A DNA stretch of 64,000 nt from Streptomyces sp. ITFR-21 (GCF_031844685.1 NZ_CP134605.1:310001-374000); one strand, 5' to 3'. Positions 35,694 through 44,401 are shown, numbered from the stretch's first letter. The notes: a model not told the origin generated them from the letters alone. Numbers and translations: made by a program.

Positions 35694-36548
35694 TCAGCCG
35701 AGCGAGCGGCGCCAGGGGTGGACGAGCGTGGCGAGAACGCGCCCGGAGGCCGGGAACGTCCGGGGGTCGGTCAGACCGACCGCCACCGGTTCGCGGCCGG
35801 GATGCCAGGTGAAGGTGCCGAACAGCCGGTCCCACAGCGACAGGTCGGATCCGTAGTGGCCGGCCTCGGACAGATCCGTGCTGTGGTGCAGCCGGTGCTG
35901 CTCGGGTCCGGCGAGCAGGTGGTTCAACGGCCCGAGTGACACCCGGATGTTGGCGTGGACGAAGTACCCCTGCGCGACGACGAAGAGGCCCACCCCGAAG
36001 ACCGCGCGCCCGGAGAACCCCACCAGTGCCAGCGCCAGTTGGACGGATCCCTGCGAGACGAACACGTCGGCGACGTGGTTGACGCCGTTGTTGGCGACGT
36101 TGACCTTGTCCGGCACGTGGTGCACGCCGTGCAGTCGCCACAGCCACGCGAAGGTGTGCCCGGCCCGGTGCACCGCGTAGCTCGCGAGCGAGCCGGTCAG
36201 GAGTGCCAGGGGGATCTCGCCCCACAGGGGGAGGACGGGATGCGTGGTCGCGACCGCGGAGACACCGAGCAGCACCACGCTCTGCGCGAGTGCTCCCGCG
36301 GTCGCGGTGAGCACGTAGTACACGGCGTAATACCGCCACTCCCGCCGGTCCGGCCGCCAGGACGGGTCGTAGGGGATCAGGAACTCCAGCGCCACCAGGA
36401 AGCCGAGCACCGCGAACTGGAAGAGGAAGGTGGCCGTGCCAGGCTCCCACCCGCGCCACTCGGTGAGGGCGAAGACGCTGACAACTGCGAGCAGCAGGAC
36501 GGGCTGAACGGATACTGCCAGCACGTCTCGCACCGTCAACCGGGGCAT
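35694..36548 (-). CDS. ftdA: Sterol-desaturase/fatty-acid-hydroxylase-like PTM hydroxylase
   Basis: 284-residue membrane protein with four or more hydrophobic helices and the di-iron histidine clusters of the fatty-acid hydroxylase family: HRAGH, HGVHH, and EQHRLHH. The family uses Fe-Fe and oxygen to hydroxylate lipidic substrates. In PTM clusters the first gene encodes this enzyme and hydroxylates the ornithine-derived part (C25 in HSAF-type products). ATG 36548 has a strong AAGGAGGA. First gene of the minus-strand PTM operon; the PKS-NRPS starts about 100 bases after its stop. Confidence 0.88.
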   Translation of the reverse strand: MPRLTVRDVLAVSVQPVLLLAVVSVFALTEWRGWEPGTATFLFQFAVLGFLVALEFLIPYDPSWRPDRREWRYYAVYYVLTATAGALAQSVVLLGVSAVATTHPVLPLWGEIPLALLTGSLASYAVHRAGHTFAWLWRLHGVHHVPDKVNVANNGVNHVADVFVSQGSVQLALALVGFSGRAVFGVGLFVVAQGYFVHANIRVSLGPLNHLLAGPEQHRLHHSTDLSEAGHYGSDLSLWDRLFGTFTWHPGREPVAVGLTDPRTFPASGRVLATLVHPWRRSLG

Positions 36549-36622
36549 CGGACTCCTCCTTGCGGCGACGACCTGACACAGAGAAGCGCGCTCCAGCCTC
36601 AGTGATCCGCCGGGGCGATCAC

Positions 36623-36652
36623 AGTATGTATTCGCGGGATTGCGGAGCGCAA
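36623..36652 (-). promoter_or_regulatory. Candidate promoter of the PTM operon
   Basis: On the minus strand TTGCGC (36652-36647) and CATACT (36628-36623) are separated by 18 bases, within the only AT-leaning patch upstream of the hydroxylase gene and 75 bases before its start. Matches to the consensus are moderate; this is a by-eye proposal. Confidence 0.35.
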
Positions 36653-36758
36653 CCGCCTTGGTCGGCGCGCGGTATCGCACGGGTCCGCCGCGCGATCCGC
36701 CCGCGCCGGGGGCGCGCGCCGCGCGCGACCTCGGCGAGCGGGCGGCAGGTCGCGCCGG

Positions 36759-37748
36759 TCAGCCCCAGTTCTCGTCGCCGGAGGCCAGGACGTCCTGGGC
36801 GGGTCGGCGCGGACTGGCCGGGCCGTCGGCTCCGTAGCCCAGTCTGATCAGCATCTGTACGTGTTCGGTGCCGCCGCGGGGGTCGCGCAGCGCCCAGCGG
36901 ATGTCGGGCCACTCGACGGCCTGGTGGAGCAGCGAGGCCCGCAGGCCGCGGAGGGTGGCGAGCAGCAGGATGTGTTCCAGCGCCTGTCCGGCGCGCAGCC
37001 AGTCCGCCCGACGGTCGTGCGTGGTGGACAGCACGGCGATGAGCGGGTGCCGCTCGAAGGGGACCGAGGGCCGCTGGTCCGCCGGCCGCAGCGCGGAGAA
37101 GTCGCGGACCGGCAGGTGGCCGGCGGCGTCGCGCGGGCCCAGCACCACGCCGGGCAGGCCGTCGCGGGCGCCTTCCCGTACCCAGGCGCGGCTCTCCGCC
37201 CGGCGGGCCGGGTCGCTCACCGCGAACCGCTCGGCCTCGGCGGTCAGCCGCAGGATGCGGGCGGTCTCGGCCGGACCGGGCAGGTGCAGCCGGGCGCCCT
37301 CGGCGCGGGCCGCCTCCGTCAGCTCGGTCAGGACGGCGGGCGGTACGGGCCGGCCGGAGAACGGCAGCCGGCTGCTGTGCCGCCGCCACACCGCGTCGTA
37401 CAGGTCGGGCCCGTGGCGTTCGCCGCCGGCCGGCGGCCCGGCGAGCCGCACGGACGCCAGCCGGTCCGGTTCGGCCGGCCGGGGCAGCAGGCGTACCACC
37501 GGTTCCCAGCCGAAGTGCGCCACCGCGACCCGCAGGTTGAAAACGGCGGCGCCGACCGACACATGGAGGGCGCGGCCCACCGGATCGGCCTGCCGCAGCG
37601 CCCGTTCGGTGGCGGCGCGCACCTCGATCGTGGCGGTGCCGGGATCGAGCCGGTAGCGCCAGGGCTGGGTGTTGTGCACGGAAGGCGCCGCCACCGCCGC
37701 CGAGATCAGTTTCTCCAGGGTCGTTGCGTCCAGTGCTGTGGTGTGCAT
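36759..37748 (-). CDS. Acg-like nitroreductase-family protein
   Basis: 329 residues. N-terminal APSVHNTQPWRYRL and RALHVSVGAAVFNLRVA, central RHSSRLPFSGRPVP, and late LLHQAVEWPDIR segments mark the Acg subgroup of FMN-binding nitroreductase folds. In Mycobacterium tuberculosis the Acg gene belongs to the DosR dormancy regulon, and the protein sequesters FMN; the same may apply here. ATG 37748 has GAAGGAGA. It lies 97 bases downstream of the DevR-like regulator on the same strand. Family good, function by analogy only. Confidence 0.86.
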   Translation of the reverse strand: MHTTALDATTLEKLISAAVAAPSVHNTQPWRYRLDPGTATIEVRAATERALRQADPVGRALHVSVGAAVFNLRVAVAHFGWEPVVRLLPRPAEPDRLASVRLAGPPAGGERHGPDLYDAVWRRHSSRLPFSGRPVPPAVLTELTEAARAEGARLHLPGPAETARILRLTAEAERFAVSDPARRAESRAWVREGARDGLPGVVLGPRDAAGHLPVRDFSALRPADQRPSVPFERHPLIAVLSTTHDRRADWLRAGQALEHILLLATLRGLRASLLHQAVEWPDIRWALRDPRGGTEHVQMLIRLGYGADGPASPRRPAQDVLASGDENWG

Positions 37749-37845
37749 CCCGCTCTCCTTCGGCCGTCCTGGTGTCCAGGTTCGCCGGGGCGGGCGGGCG
37801 CGGGCAGGGGCCGTTGGTCAGCCGCCCGGGGGCCGGTCGGCCCTC

Positions 37846-38550
37846 TCAGCGGCGGCCGTACTCCGGTCCCGCGGCCGGTGCGCCGCTCTGGGTGGCGATG
37901 ACGGCGGCCTGGATCCGGCGCTCCACACCGAGCTTGGCCAGCAGCCGCGAGACGTTGTTCTTCACCGTCTTCTCCGACAGGTACAGCTGCTTGCCGATCT
38001 GCCGGTTGGTCAGGCCCTCGCCGATCAGCGCCAGGATCTCCCGCTCCCGCGGCGACAGCCCGGCCAGCGCCTCCTGCTCGGCGCCGGCGCCCGTGCCCTC
38101 GTCCCGCAGGCTGCCCATCAGACGCGCGGTGGTCGCCGGGTCGAGCATCGACTGGCCGCCCGCCACCGTACGGACCGCCGAGACCAGGTCGGAGCCCTTG
38201 ATCTGCTTGAGTACATAGCCGGCCGCACCCGCCATGATCGCGTCCAGCAGCGCGTCGTCGTCGTCGAAGGACGTCAGCATCAGGCAGGCCAGGTCCGGCA
38301 TACCCGACCGCAGCTCGCGGCAGACCGAGATGCCGTCGCCGTCGGGCAGCCGGACGTCGAGCACCGCCACGTCCGGGCGCAGGGCGGGCCCGCGGGCCAC
38401 GGCCTGCTCGGCCGAACCGGCCTCCCCGACCACCTCGATCCCCGGCTCCGCGTCCAGCAGGTCGTGGACACCGCGGCGGACCACCTCGTGGTCGTCGACC
38501 AGGAACACCCGGATCGGGTTCTCCGCCGAAAACTGCCGTACCTCACTCAT
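37846..38550 (-). CDS. NarL/FixJ response regulator, DevR/DosR-like
   Basis: 234 residues. Receiver domain about 12-130 with acidic D19-D20, phospho-acceptor D65 (VAVLDVRLP) and Lys in YVLKQIKG; LuxR HTH about 160-225 with [20 protein letters not shown] and [15 protein letters not shown], the DevR-type recognition helix (K-x-x-K-N). ATG 38550 follows GAAGG. Presumed to be phosphorylated by the GAF kinase at 19450-21174 and to control stress-protein, flavodoxin and Acg genes around it. The distance between kinase and regulator genes, with the PTM cluster between, is unusual. Confidence 0.9.
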   Translation of the reverse strand: MSEVRQFSAENPIRVFLVDDHEVVRRGVHDLLDAEPGIEVVGEAGSAEQAVARGPALRPDVAVLDVRLPDGDGISVCRELRSGMPDLACLMLTSFDDDDALLDAIMAGAAGYVLKQIKGSDLVSAVRTVAGGQSMLDPATTARLMGSLRDEGTGAGAEQEALAGLSPREREILALIGEGLTNRQIGKQLYLSEKTVKNNVSRLLAKLGVERRIQAAVIATQSGAPAAGPEYGRR

Positions 38551-38694
38551 AACGGACCTTCACACTGTCGGACGCCGGCTCGGACCCCGATCATCGCCGG
38601 TCCGACCGGCCGGGCACCAGGGCCGAACGGACCTCTTGCCGGCCCTACCGCCGCGCCGTCCCGAGCAGGTGCCCGGGTCGGGGAGCATGGGGGG

Positions 38695-39183
38695 ATGAAC
38701 CCTCACGCGGAAGACGGCCGGCTCCCCCGGCACCCAGCGGTCCGGTTGCGGCACGAGCGGGTGGTGTACACCCGGATGCGGGGCAGGCAGGACCGGGTGG
38801 CGGACGCGATCACCACGTTCGCGGGGACCATGGGCTTCGTCTATCTGCACGCCGCGTGGTTCGCCGGCTGGATCGCGCTGAACGAGGGGCTGACCGGGCG
38901 GAAGGGGGTGTTCGACCCGTATCCGTACGGTCTGCTGACGATGATCGTCAGCCTGGAGGCGATCTTCCTGTCCACGTTCGTCATGGTGAGCCAGAACCGG
39001 CAGGCCACCCGGGAGAACGTGCGGGCCGACCTGGACTTCGAGACGAACCTCCGCTCGCAGGTGTGGTCGGTGCACATAGGCAAGAGCCTGGGGCTGGATC
39101 CGCGGCACATCGAGCAGCAGGTCCAGCAGGCCATCGCGGAGAGCAGGGCGAGGCTCGGCGGGGACCGCCCGGGCGAGTCGTAG
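38695..39183 (+). CDS. DUF1003 membrane protein
   Basis: 162 residues with two hydrophobic helices (about 45-65 and 85-105) separated by a short loop containing DPYPYGLLTMIVSLEAIF, then SQNRQATRENVRADLDFETN, the signature of DUF1003. A charged helical tail follows. Function unknown; in other Actinobacteria family members occur near stress and magnesium-transport genes. The ATG at 38695 lies 145 bases from the divergent DevR-like start, so the two may share a control region. Confidence 0.88.
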   Translation: MNPHAEDGRLPRHPAVRLRHERVVYTRMRGRQDRVADAITTFAGTMGFVYLHAAWFAGWIALNEGLTGRKGVFDPYPYGLLTMIVSLEAIFLSTFVMVSQNRQATRENVRADLDFETNLRSQVWSVHIGKSLGLDPRHIEQQVQQAIAESRARLGGDRPGES

Positions 39184-39316
39184 GGTGCGAGGGGCGGCGC
39201 CGCGGACGGGCCGGCCGACGCGGCGGCGCGGCGGTCCGGGCCGCGCGGGCCCGCCGGCAAAATCGCCCGGGTATCGCCGGGACGGCACGGACGAGCAGAG
39301 GCAGAGGACTGAACTG

Positions 39317-40180
39317 ATGGAACTGGGACTGCACTTCGCCGACTTCACCTGGACCGGCGGGGCGGCCCGGCTGGGGCCGGACCTGGCGCGCGCCGCCCGG
39401 GAGGCGGAGGCGGCCGGCATCGCCCGGCTGACGGTGATGGACCACGTGTGGCAGATCGAGCACGTGGGTCCGGCGGAGAACGAGATGCTGGAGGGATACA
39501 CCGCCCTGGGGTTCCTCGCGGCGCACACCGAGCGGGTGCTGCTGCACACCCTGGTGACGGGCGTCGTCTACCGGGAGCCGGGGCTGCTGGCCAAGCAGGT
39601 CACCACGCTCGACGTGCTCTCCGGCGGGCGGGCCGGGCTGGGCATCGGGGCGGCCTGGTTCGAGGGCGAGGCCGCGGGGCTGGGGCTGCCGTTCCCGCCG
39701 ACCGCCGAGCGCTTCGAACGGCTGGAGGAGGCGCTGCGGATCTGCCTGCAGATGTGGGGCCCGGACGAGGGCCCCTTCGAGGGCGCTCACTACCGGCTCG
39801 CGCGGACCCTGAACTCGCCCGCGGCGCTCCGCTCGCCGCACCCGTACCTGCTGATCGGCGGCAGCGGGGAGCGCAAGACGCTGCGCCTGGTCGCCCAGTA
39901 CGCCGACGCCTGCAACCTCTTCCCCGGTCCGGAGACCGCGCACAAGCTCGACGTGCTCCGCGGGCACTGCGAGGCGCTCGGGCGGGACTACGACGCGATC
40001 GAGAAGACCACCACCTTGACCGTCACTCCCGAGTCGACCAGGGAGCAGCTGCTGCGGCAGCTGACCGGCCTGCGGGAGCTCGGCTTCACCACGGCGTACG
40101 TCTTCGGCGCGGGGATCGGCGACCCGCGTACCACCGTCGACCTGCTCGGCTCGGTGGTCGCGGACGTCGCCGGGCTCTAG
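39317..40180 (+). CDS. F420-dependent LLM-class oxidoreductase
   Basis: 287-residue TIM-barrel protein of the luciferase-like monooxygenase superfamily: LTVMDHVWQIEHVG near the N-terminus, LDVLSGGRAGLGIGAAWFEGE, and PYLLIGGSGERKTLRLVAQYADACN, all typical of F420-binding members. Probably reduces or oxidises a small molecule with F420H2. ATG 39317 follows GAGG at about nine bases. It overlaps tail-to-tail by 4 bases with the PhzF-like gene. Substrate unknown. Confidence 0.9.
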   Translation: MELGLHFADFTWTGGAARLGPDLARAAREAEAAGIARLTVMDHVWQIEHVGPAENEMLEGYTALGFLAAHTERVLLHTLVTGVVYREPGLLAKQVTTLDVLSGGRAGLGIGAAWFEGEAAGLGLPFPPTAERFERLEEALRICLQMWGPDEGPFEGAHYRLARTLNSPAALRSPHPYLLIGGSGERKTLRLVAQYADACNLFPGPETAHKLDVLRGHCEALGRDYDAIEKTTTLTVTPESTREQLLRQLTGLRELGFTTAYVFGAGIGDPRTTVDLLGSVVADVAGL

Positions 40181-40899
40181 GGTCCGTCGTCCGGATCTTC
40201 TCGGTGCGCCGGGGCCGTCGGCGAGCCGGGCGGCAGGGTCAGGGTCTGTTCGAGGCGGACCCGGCCGCCGAGCTCGATCGTGCCGTCGGCGCCCGGGGCG
40301 GTCAGCAACTGGGAGCCGCGCCCCTGGCTGATGTTCAGGGCGCGGCCCAGCCGCTGGGTGAGCAGGAGCGCGGCGGCGCCGGTGGCCTCGTCCTCCACGG
40401 GACCCTCGGCGCGGCCGGGGAACGCGCGGGCCCGGATCCGGCCGGCGAGTTCGTCCTGCCAGCTCCAGGCGTAGACCCACTCGCCCGGCTCCGGCGTCTG
40501 GAGGGCGTCGACCTCGGCGGCGAGGGCGTACTGTCGCAGCGTCCGCGTGGGAGCCCAGCCGGGCTCGGCGGTGATCCAGGTGAACTCGCCGTCGCCGCGG
40601 GCGAAGACGTCGCCGACGGCGAGTTCCATGATCCCGATGTCGAGCAGCCAGGCCACGCCGACCAGCGGGTGGCCGGCGAACGGCAGGCGGCGCCCGGGGG
40701 TGTAGATGTCCACCACGCCGCGCTCGGGGTCGTCGACGAACACGGTCTCGCTGAAGCCGAGCCGCCCGGCCAGCGCCTGCCGAGCCGCCTCGTCGGGGAA
40801 GCGGCTGCCGTCCCGTACCACGCCGAGGGCGTTCCCGTGGCCGCCGTCGGGGGCGCAGAAGACCCGGAGCACGTCGATGTCGACGCGAGCGTTGTTCAC
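40177..40899 (-). CDS. PhzF-family isomerase-like protein
   Basis: 240 residues. N-terminal VFCAPDGGHGNALGVV with the GGxGNPLGV-type motif (Pro replaced by Ala), TPGRRLPFAGHPLVGVAWLL, and the C-terminal EDEATGAAALLL are PhzF/diaminopimelate-epimerase-fold signatures; the catalytic glutamate is in FSETVFV. The family isomerises small carboxylic acids; the physiological substrate is usually unknown. Shorter than phenazine PhzF (about 280). GTG 40899 has no clear ribosome site. Convergent with the F420 enzyme gene. Confidence 0.85.
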   Translation of the reverse strand: MNNARVDIDVLRVFCAPDGGHGNALGVVRDGSRFPDEAARQALAGRLGFSETVFVDDPERGVVDIYTPGRRLPFAGHPLVGVAWLLDIGIMELAVGDVFARGDGEFTWITAEPGWAPTRTLRQYALAAEVDALQTPEPGEWVYAWSWQDELAGRIRARAFPGRAEGPVEDEATGAAALLLTQRLGRALNISQGRGSQLLTAPGADGTIELGGRVRLEQTLTLPPGSPTAPAHREDPDDGP

Positions 40900-41400
40900 C
40901 AGGGCATAGTGGAACAGCGGGGCCGCGCACGCACCGGCCGTTCACACACCGGACGGCGGGCGGGGCCCGGCCGCCGGCGGCGGGGCGGGACCGGTGGACG
41001 ACGGCGGGGCGGGACCGGTGGACGACGGCCACGACGGCCACGACGGCGCGATCCTGCCGTGGCGTCGCGATCCAGCCGTGGCGAGCCGCCCGGCGGCCGC
41101 TCTCGGCGACGTGATCCTCGTTACACGGCCGGCGCACAACACCACCCGGGTCGGGGGGTGTTGACGGGTGCCGGACTGTCGGCGCAGCGGTCGGCAGACC
41201 GGTGACGTACCAGGTCGGAGGCGGTACGGGGCCCCTCGGGCCCGGCAGGCGCGAGCCCTTGTGGCAGCGGCGGCCGGACGGCCGGGGCGGCCGGGGCGGC
41301 GCGGAAGGGGGGCGCACGCAGGCGTGTAAGGGGCGTACGGCGGGAAGGCAACTTATGCGGCCGTGGGCGCGGTGCGAGCGGCTGCGTCAAGGAGGCAGTC
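40900..41400. other. Divergent spacer, PhzF-like / DUF5133
   Basis: About 500 bases with no gene. It contains the short tandem repeats at 40981-41046. A 67-codon minus-strand frame crossing the repeats encodes only low-complexity Pro/Ser sequence and is not called. Confidence 0.4.
40981..41046. repeat. Tandem repeats: 24 bases x2, then 9 bases x2
   Basis: A 24-base unit beginning CGGGGCGGGACC is present twice without mismatch (40981-41004 and 41005-41028), followed by CCACGACGG twice (41029-41037, 41038-41046). It lies between divergent genes; no coding role is visible. Confidence 0.9.
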
Positions 41401-41634
41401 ATGATATGGGCCAGCCCTGCGGTGCTGCAGGAACTGATCGAACGGTACGAGTCCCTGCTCGCGCAGACCGCCGATGGAGACACGGCGCCCTGGGTGAGCA
41501 GCCGGTTGCGCGACACCGCGTACACGTTGTGCGTGTCCACGGGCACGCGTGACGTCGAGGCGGCGCTCGCGGCGGCACGAGCCCGGGTCGGCGCGGTCAC
41601 GGGGTCCACGGAGCAGGCGGCCGGGGCGGTCTGA
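41401..41634 (+). CDS. DUF5133 small protein
   Basis: 77 residues starting MIWASPAVLQELIERYESLL, with the conserved RLRDTAYTLCVSTGTRDVE core of the Streptomyces DUF5133 family. A strong AAGGAGG lies just before the ATG. Predicted helical and cytosolic; function unknown. Members are abundant in Streptomyces and often regulated in development. A strong hairpin follows the stop codon. Confidence 0.9.
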   Translation: MIWASPAVLQELIERYESLLAQTADGDTAPWVSSRLRDTAYTLCVSTGTRDVEAALAAARARVGAVTGSTEQAAGAV

Positions 41635-41684
41635 CGGCCGGCACGGTCCGATCGCCGCCGCGGCACGGCGGGTGGTGGCCGCGG

Positions 41685-41718
41685 CGCGACCGCCCCCGAC
41701 AGGCCGGGGGCGGTCGCG
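41685..41718. terminator. Bidirectional hairpin, DUF5133 / DoxX
   Basis: Perfect 13-base arms CGCGACCGCCCCC (41685-41697) and GGGGGCGGTCGCG (41706-41718) around an 8-base loop, located between the convergent DUF5133 and DoxX genes. Confidence 0.8.
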
Positions 41719-41782
41719 GCGCGGCCGGTCCTGCGGCCTCGGCGTCGGCGGCGGGGCCACAAGGACGTGGGTACCCGCCGGG

Positions 41783-42247
41783 CTACGGGGTCTCGGTGGC
41801 GGGCGCCGGGGCGGATGGTGCCGCGGCCTTGGCGAGCAGCCAGGACAGCGTCCAGACACCGGGGCCGGTGATCGCGAGCAGCAGGAAGCTCCAGCAGAAC
41901 AGCACGGAGGGCTCACCGCCGTTCTGGATGGGCCACAGGGCGTGCTTCTGATGGACCGTGAAGTACGCGTAGGCCATGGAGCCGGAGCTGACCACGGCGG
42001 CGACGCGGGTGCCTATGTCGCCGATGCCGAGGAACACCAGGATGCCGCCGATGAGCTGGATGAGGCCGGCCCACCAGCCCGGCCAGGCGCCGACGGAGGG
42101 TCTGCCGCCGTCCGGGCCGCCGAACAGGCCCAGGACGGTGGCCGCGCCGTGGCAGGCGAACAGCAGACTGACGACCATGCGGTACAGCGACAGGACATGG
42201 GAATTGGCGTTGTCGAGTTTCTTGCCGACGTCAAGCACGGGTAACAC
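41783..42247 (-). CDS. DoxX-family membrane protein with TTA second codon
   Basis: 154 residues with four hydrophobic segments (about 18-40, 55-75, 80-100, 115-140), first one preceded by SHVLSLYRMVVSLLFACHG, typical of DoxX/DUF4383-like small membrane proteins in Actinobacteria. GTG 42247 has GGAG six bases upstream. The second codon is TTA (42244-42242), an unusual place for the bldA codon; a second in-frame GTG follows two codons later. Biochemical role unknown; relatives are linked to thiol redox control. Confidence 0.86.
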   Translation of the reverse strand: MLPVLDVGKKLDNANSHVLSLYRMVVSLLFACHGAATVLGLFGGPDGGRPSVGAWPGWWAGLIQLIGGILVFLGIGDIGTRVAAVVSSGSMAYAYFTVHQKHALWPIQNGGEPSVLFCWSFLLLAITGPGVWTLSWLLAKAAAPSAPAPATETP

Positions 42248-42637
42248 GGGATCTCCTACGAGTCGGGTGCAGCGCTGGCTCAGGCGTTCGGAACTACCGG
42301 CCCGAAGGGGGTACCACTGCCCTCGGGTCACGGTCCGTGCGCAGACTCGTACGGAGAAGAGAGCCGTGGTGTTCACGTGGCCGGAGAAAATTCCCGACCG
42401 GGTCGGCGGGAGGCCTGGCCTGTGCGGCCGGAGCGGGCCCGTGCGGCCGGAGCGGGCCCGGCCCGGGATCGCGGCCGGTCCGCGGAGCGGCCGGCGGCCG
42501 GTCAGGAAATCGCCGCGGCCGGCGGGGACGCAGCAGGGTGGGCGGCGGATGGGGCCGGGCCGGCGGACGTCGACCGCCCGGAGCGGCGAACCGGGTGCGG
42601 GCGGCCGATCGGCGGCGGGCTGAGGCATGATGACCGC
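42248..42637. other. Divergent spacer, DoxX / Ser-Thr kinase
   Basis: About 390 bases. A 19-base unit starting GTGCGGCCGG is repeated in tandem without mismatch (42422-42440, 42441-42459). No gene or clear promoter was identified. Confidence 0.45.
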
Positions 42638-44401
42638 ATGGCGAGCGACGGCGGAGCAGACGCGGGCGAAACCGCCCCCTCCCCACCGCCACGCGACGTG
42701 GTCGCCGGCCGGTACCGGATCACCGGGCGGCTGGGCCGCGGTGGCATGGGCACGGTGTGGCAGGCCACCGACGAGCTGCTGCGGCGGCAGGTCGCGGTCA
42801 AGGAACTGCACCTGACCGACGAGGGGCTGACCGCGCGCCAGGCGGCACTGCGGCGCGAGCGCGCGCTGCGCGAGGCACGGACCGCGGCCCTGATCCGGCA
42901 CCCGCATGTGGTCGTGGTGCACGACGTGGTGGAGGACAAGGGCCACCCGTGGATCGTGATGGAGCTGATCGACGGCCGCTCGCTGGCCGACCTGCTGGAG
43001 CGCGACGGGCCGCTGGCGCCGCGCGAGGCCGCCCGGGTGGGGGCCGCGCTGGCGGACGCGCTGCGGGCCGCCCACGAACAGGACATCCAGCACCGGGACG
43101 TGAAGCCGGCGAACGTCCTGGTCGAGCGGAGCACCGGCCGGGTGGTACTGACCGACTTCGGCATCGCCCGGACGCCGGGCAGCCCCACCATCAGCGAGAC
43201 CGGCGCGTTCCTCGGGTCCCCCGAGTACACCGCGCCCGAGCGGATGTCGGGCCGCGGGGCCGGCCCGGCCGCCGACCTGTGGTCGCTGGGCGCGCTGCTG
43301 TGCGCGGCGGTGCACGGCGAGTCGCCCTTCCGCCGCGACTCGATCGGCGCGATCGTGCACGCCGTCGCGATCGACGCGTTCACCCCGCCGCCGGAGGTGG
43401 GACCGCTGCTTCCGGTGGTGGTGGGGCTGCTGGACCGAGATCCGGCCCGCCGGATGGGCGCCGACGAGGCGCGGCGGCTGCTGGGGGCCTTCGCCGAGAC
43501 CGGCCGGGTGCCGCGGGCGCGGGCGGTACCCGAAGCGGAGGCGGTACCGGGGGCGGAGGCGGCGGCCGGCGGTGACCCGGCTTCCGCGGCGTGCCCGGCG
43601 GCGGGTGTGTCCGGGGCGGCCGAGGGCGCCGCGGGGAGCCCGGCCGGCGGCTGGGCGGAGGCGGCCGGCTTACCCGGCGCAGCCGTTCGTCCTGCGCCCC
43701 GCGCGCCGGACTCCCGCCGCCGGAGCGGTCTCCAGGTGGTGGCCGTCGGCGCCCTGGTCGTGCTCGCGGTGAGCGCGGGCGGCGCGGCCACGTACCTGGT
43801 GGGCCGGCAGGACCCGGCCGGCCGCCCCGTGGACGGCCCGCCCCCGGCCTCGGCGGCCGGCTTCCCATCGGCCGGCGGGGGCTTCCCGCCGCCGGCGCCC
43901 GGCAGCGGTCCGCAGGGGCCGCCGCCCCAGGACGGGCAGGGGCCACCGCCGGACGCGCCCGGTATGCCGCGGTTCCCACCGGGTTTCCTGCTCGTCACCG
44001 ACCCGGCGGGCTTCGCCGTCGTGCTGCCCCCCGCCTTCGGCCGCGACCCGGAGCCGCCCTACACCTATTACCGGTCGCCCGACCGCTCCGTCCGCTTCGG
44101 CGAGCGCGGGGGGCTACCGGACCCGCGCGGCCCGCTCGCGGTGCTCCGGGAGCGCCATCTGGCCGGGGCGGCGACGTATCCGGGCTACCGGGACGCGGTG
44201 GTGACCGCCGCCCAGGAGCACGGCCTGCCCGCCGCGCTGTGGCAGTTCACCTACGGCCGCGGGCAGGCGCGCCGCGCCTTCGTCCTGTGCTGGACGGAGA
44301 ACGGACGGATGTACGAGATCTCCCTGTCGGCGCCGGAGAGCGGCGCGGAGCGGGCCGCGAACACCTTCGACATCGCCCGGGGCACCTTCGCCGCGGGCTG
44401 A
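42638..44401 (+). CDS. Membrane Ser/Thr protein kinase with extracellular domain
   Basis: 587 residues. Kinase domain about 24-290: glycine loop LGRGGMGTVWQA, VAVKEL Lys, HRDVKPANVL (about 154), DFGIA, and PEYTAPE activation end. An Ala/Pro-rich juxtamembrane linker leads to one transmembrane helix (about 370-392, VVAVGALVVLAVSAGG), then a Pro/Gly-rich stalk and an outside domain of about 110 residues with a W/Y-rich core (LWQFTYGRGQARRAFVL). PknB-like architecture without PASTA repeats. Codon 345, in the linker, is TTA (43670-43672), so synthesis may be bldA-dependent. Ligand and targets unknown. Confidence 0.92.
   Translation: MASDGGADAGETAPSPPPRDVVAGRYRITGRLGRGGMGTVWQATDELLRRQVAVKELHLTDEGLTARQAALRRERALREARTAALIRHPHVVVVHDVVEDKGHPWIVMELIDGRSLADLLERDGPLAPREAARVGAALADALRAAHEQDIQHRDVKPANVLVERSTGRVVLTDFGIARTPGSPTISETGAFLGSPEYTAPERMSGRGAGPAADLWSLGALLCAAVHGESPFRRDSIGAIVHAVAIDAFTPPPEVGPLLPVVVGLLDRDPARRMGADEARRLLGAFAETGRVPRARAVPEAEAVPGAEAAAGGDPASAACPAAGVSGAAEGAAGSPAGGWAEAAGLPGAAVRPAPRAPDSRRRSGLQVVAVGALVVLAVSAGGAATYLVGRQDPAGRPVDGPPPASAAGFPSAGGGFPPPAPGSGPQGPPPQDGQGPPPDAPGMPRFPPGFLLVTDPAGFAVVLPPAFGRDPEPPYTYYRSPDRSVRFGERGGLPDPRGPLAVLRERHLAGAATYPGYRDAVVTAAQEHGLPAALWQFTYGRGQARRAFVLCWTENGRMYEISLSAPESGAERAANTFDIARGTFAAG

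Noticed and set aside
38620-38640. Possible DevR box between the response regulator and DUF1003 genes
   Set aside because: Only about half of the consensus bases agree (AGGGCC then GAACGGACC); not enough to call.
40942-41145. 67-codon minus-strand frame upstream of the PhzF-like gene
   Set aside because: Its Pro/Ser-rich part is produced by the 24-base tandem repeat; no ribosome site or family resemblance.
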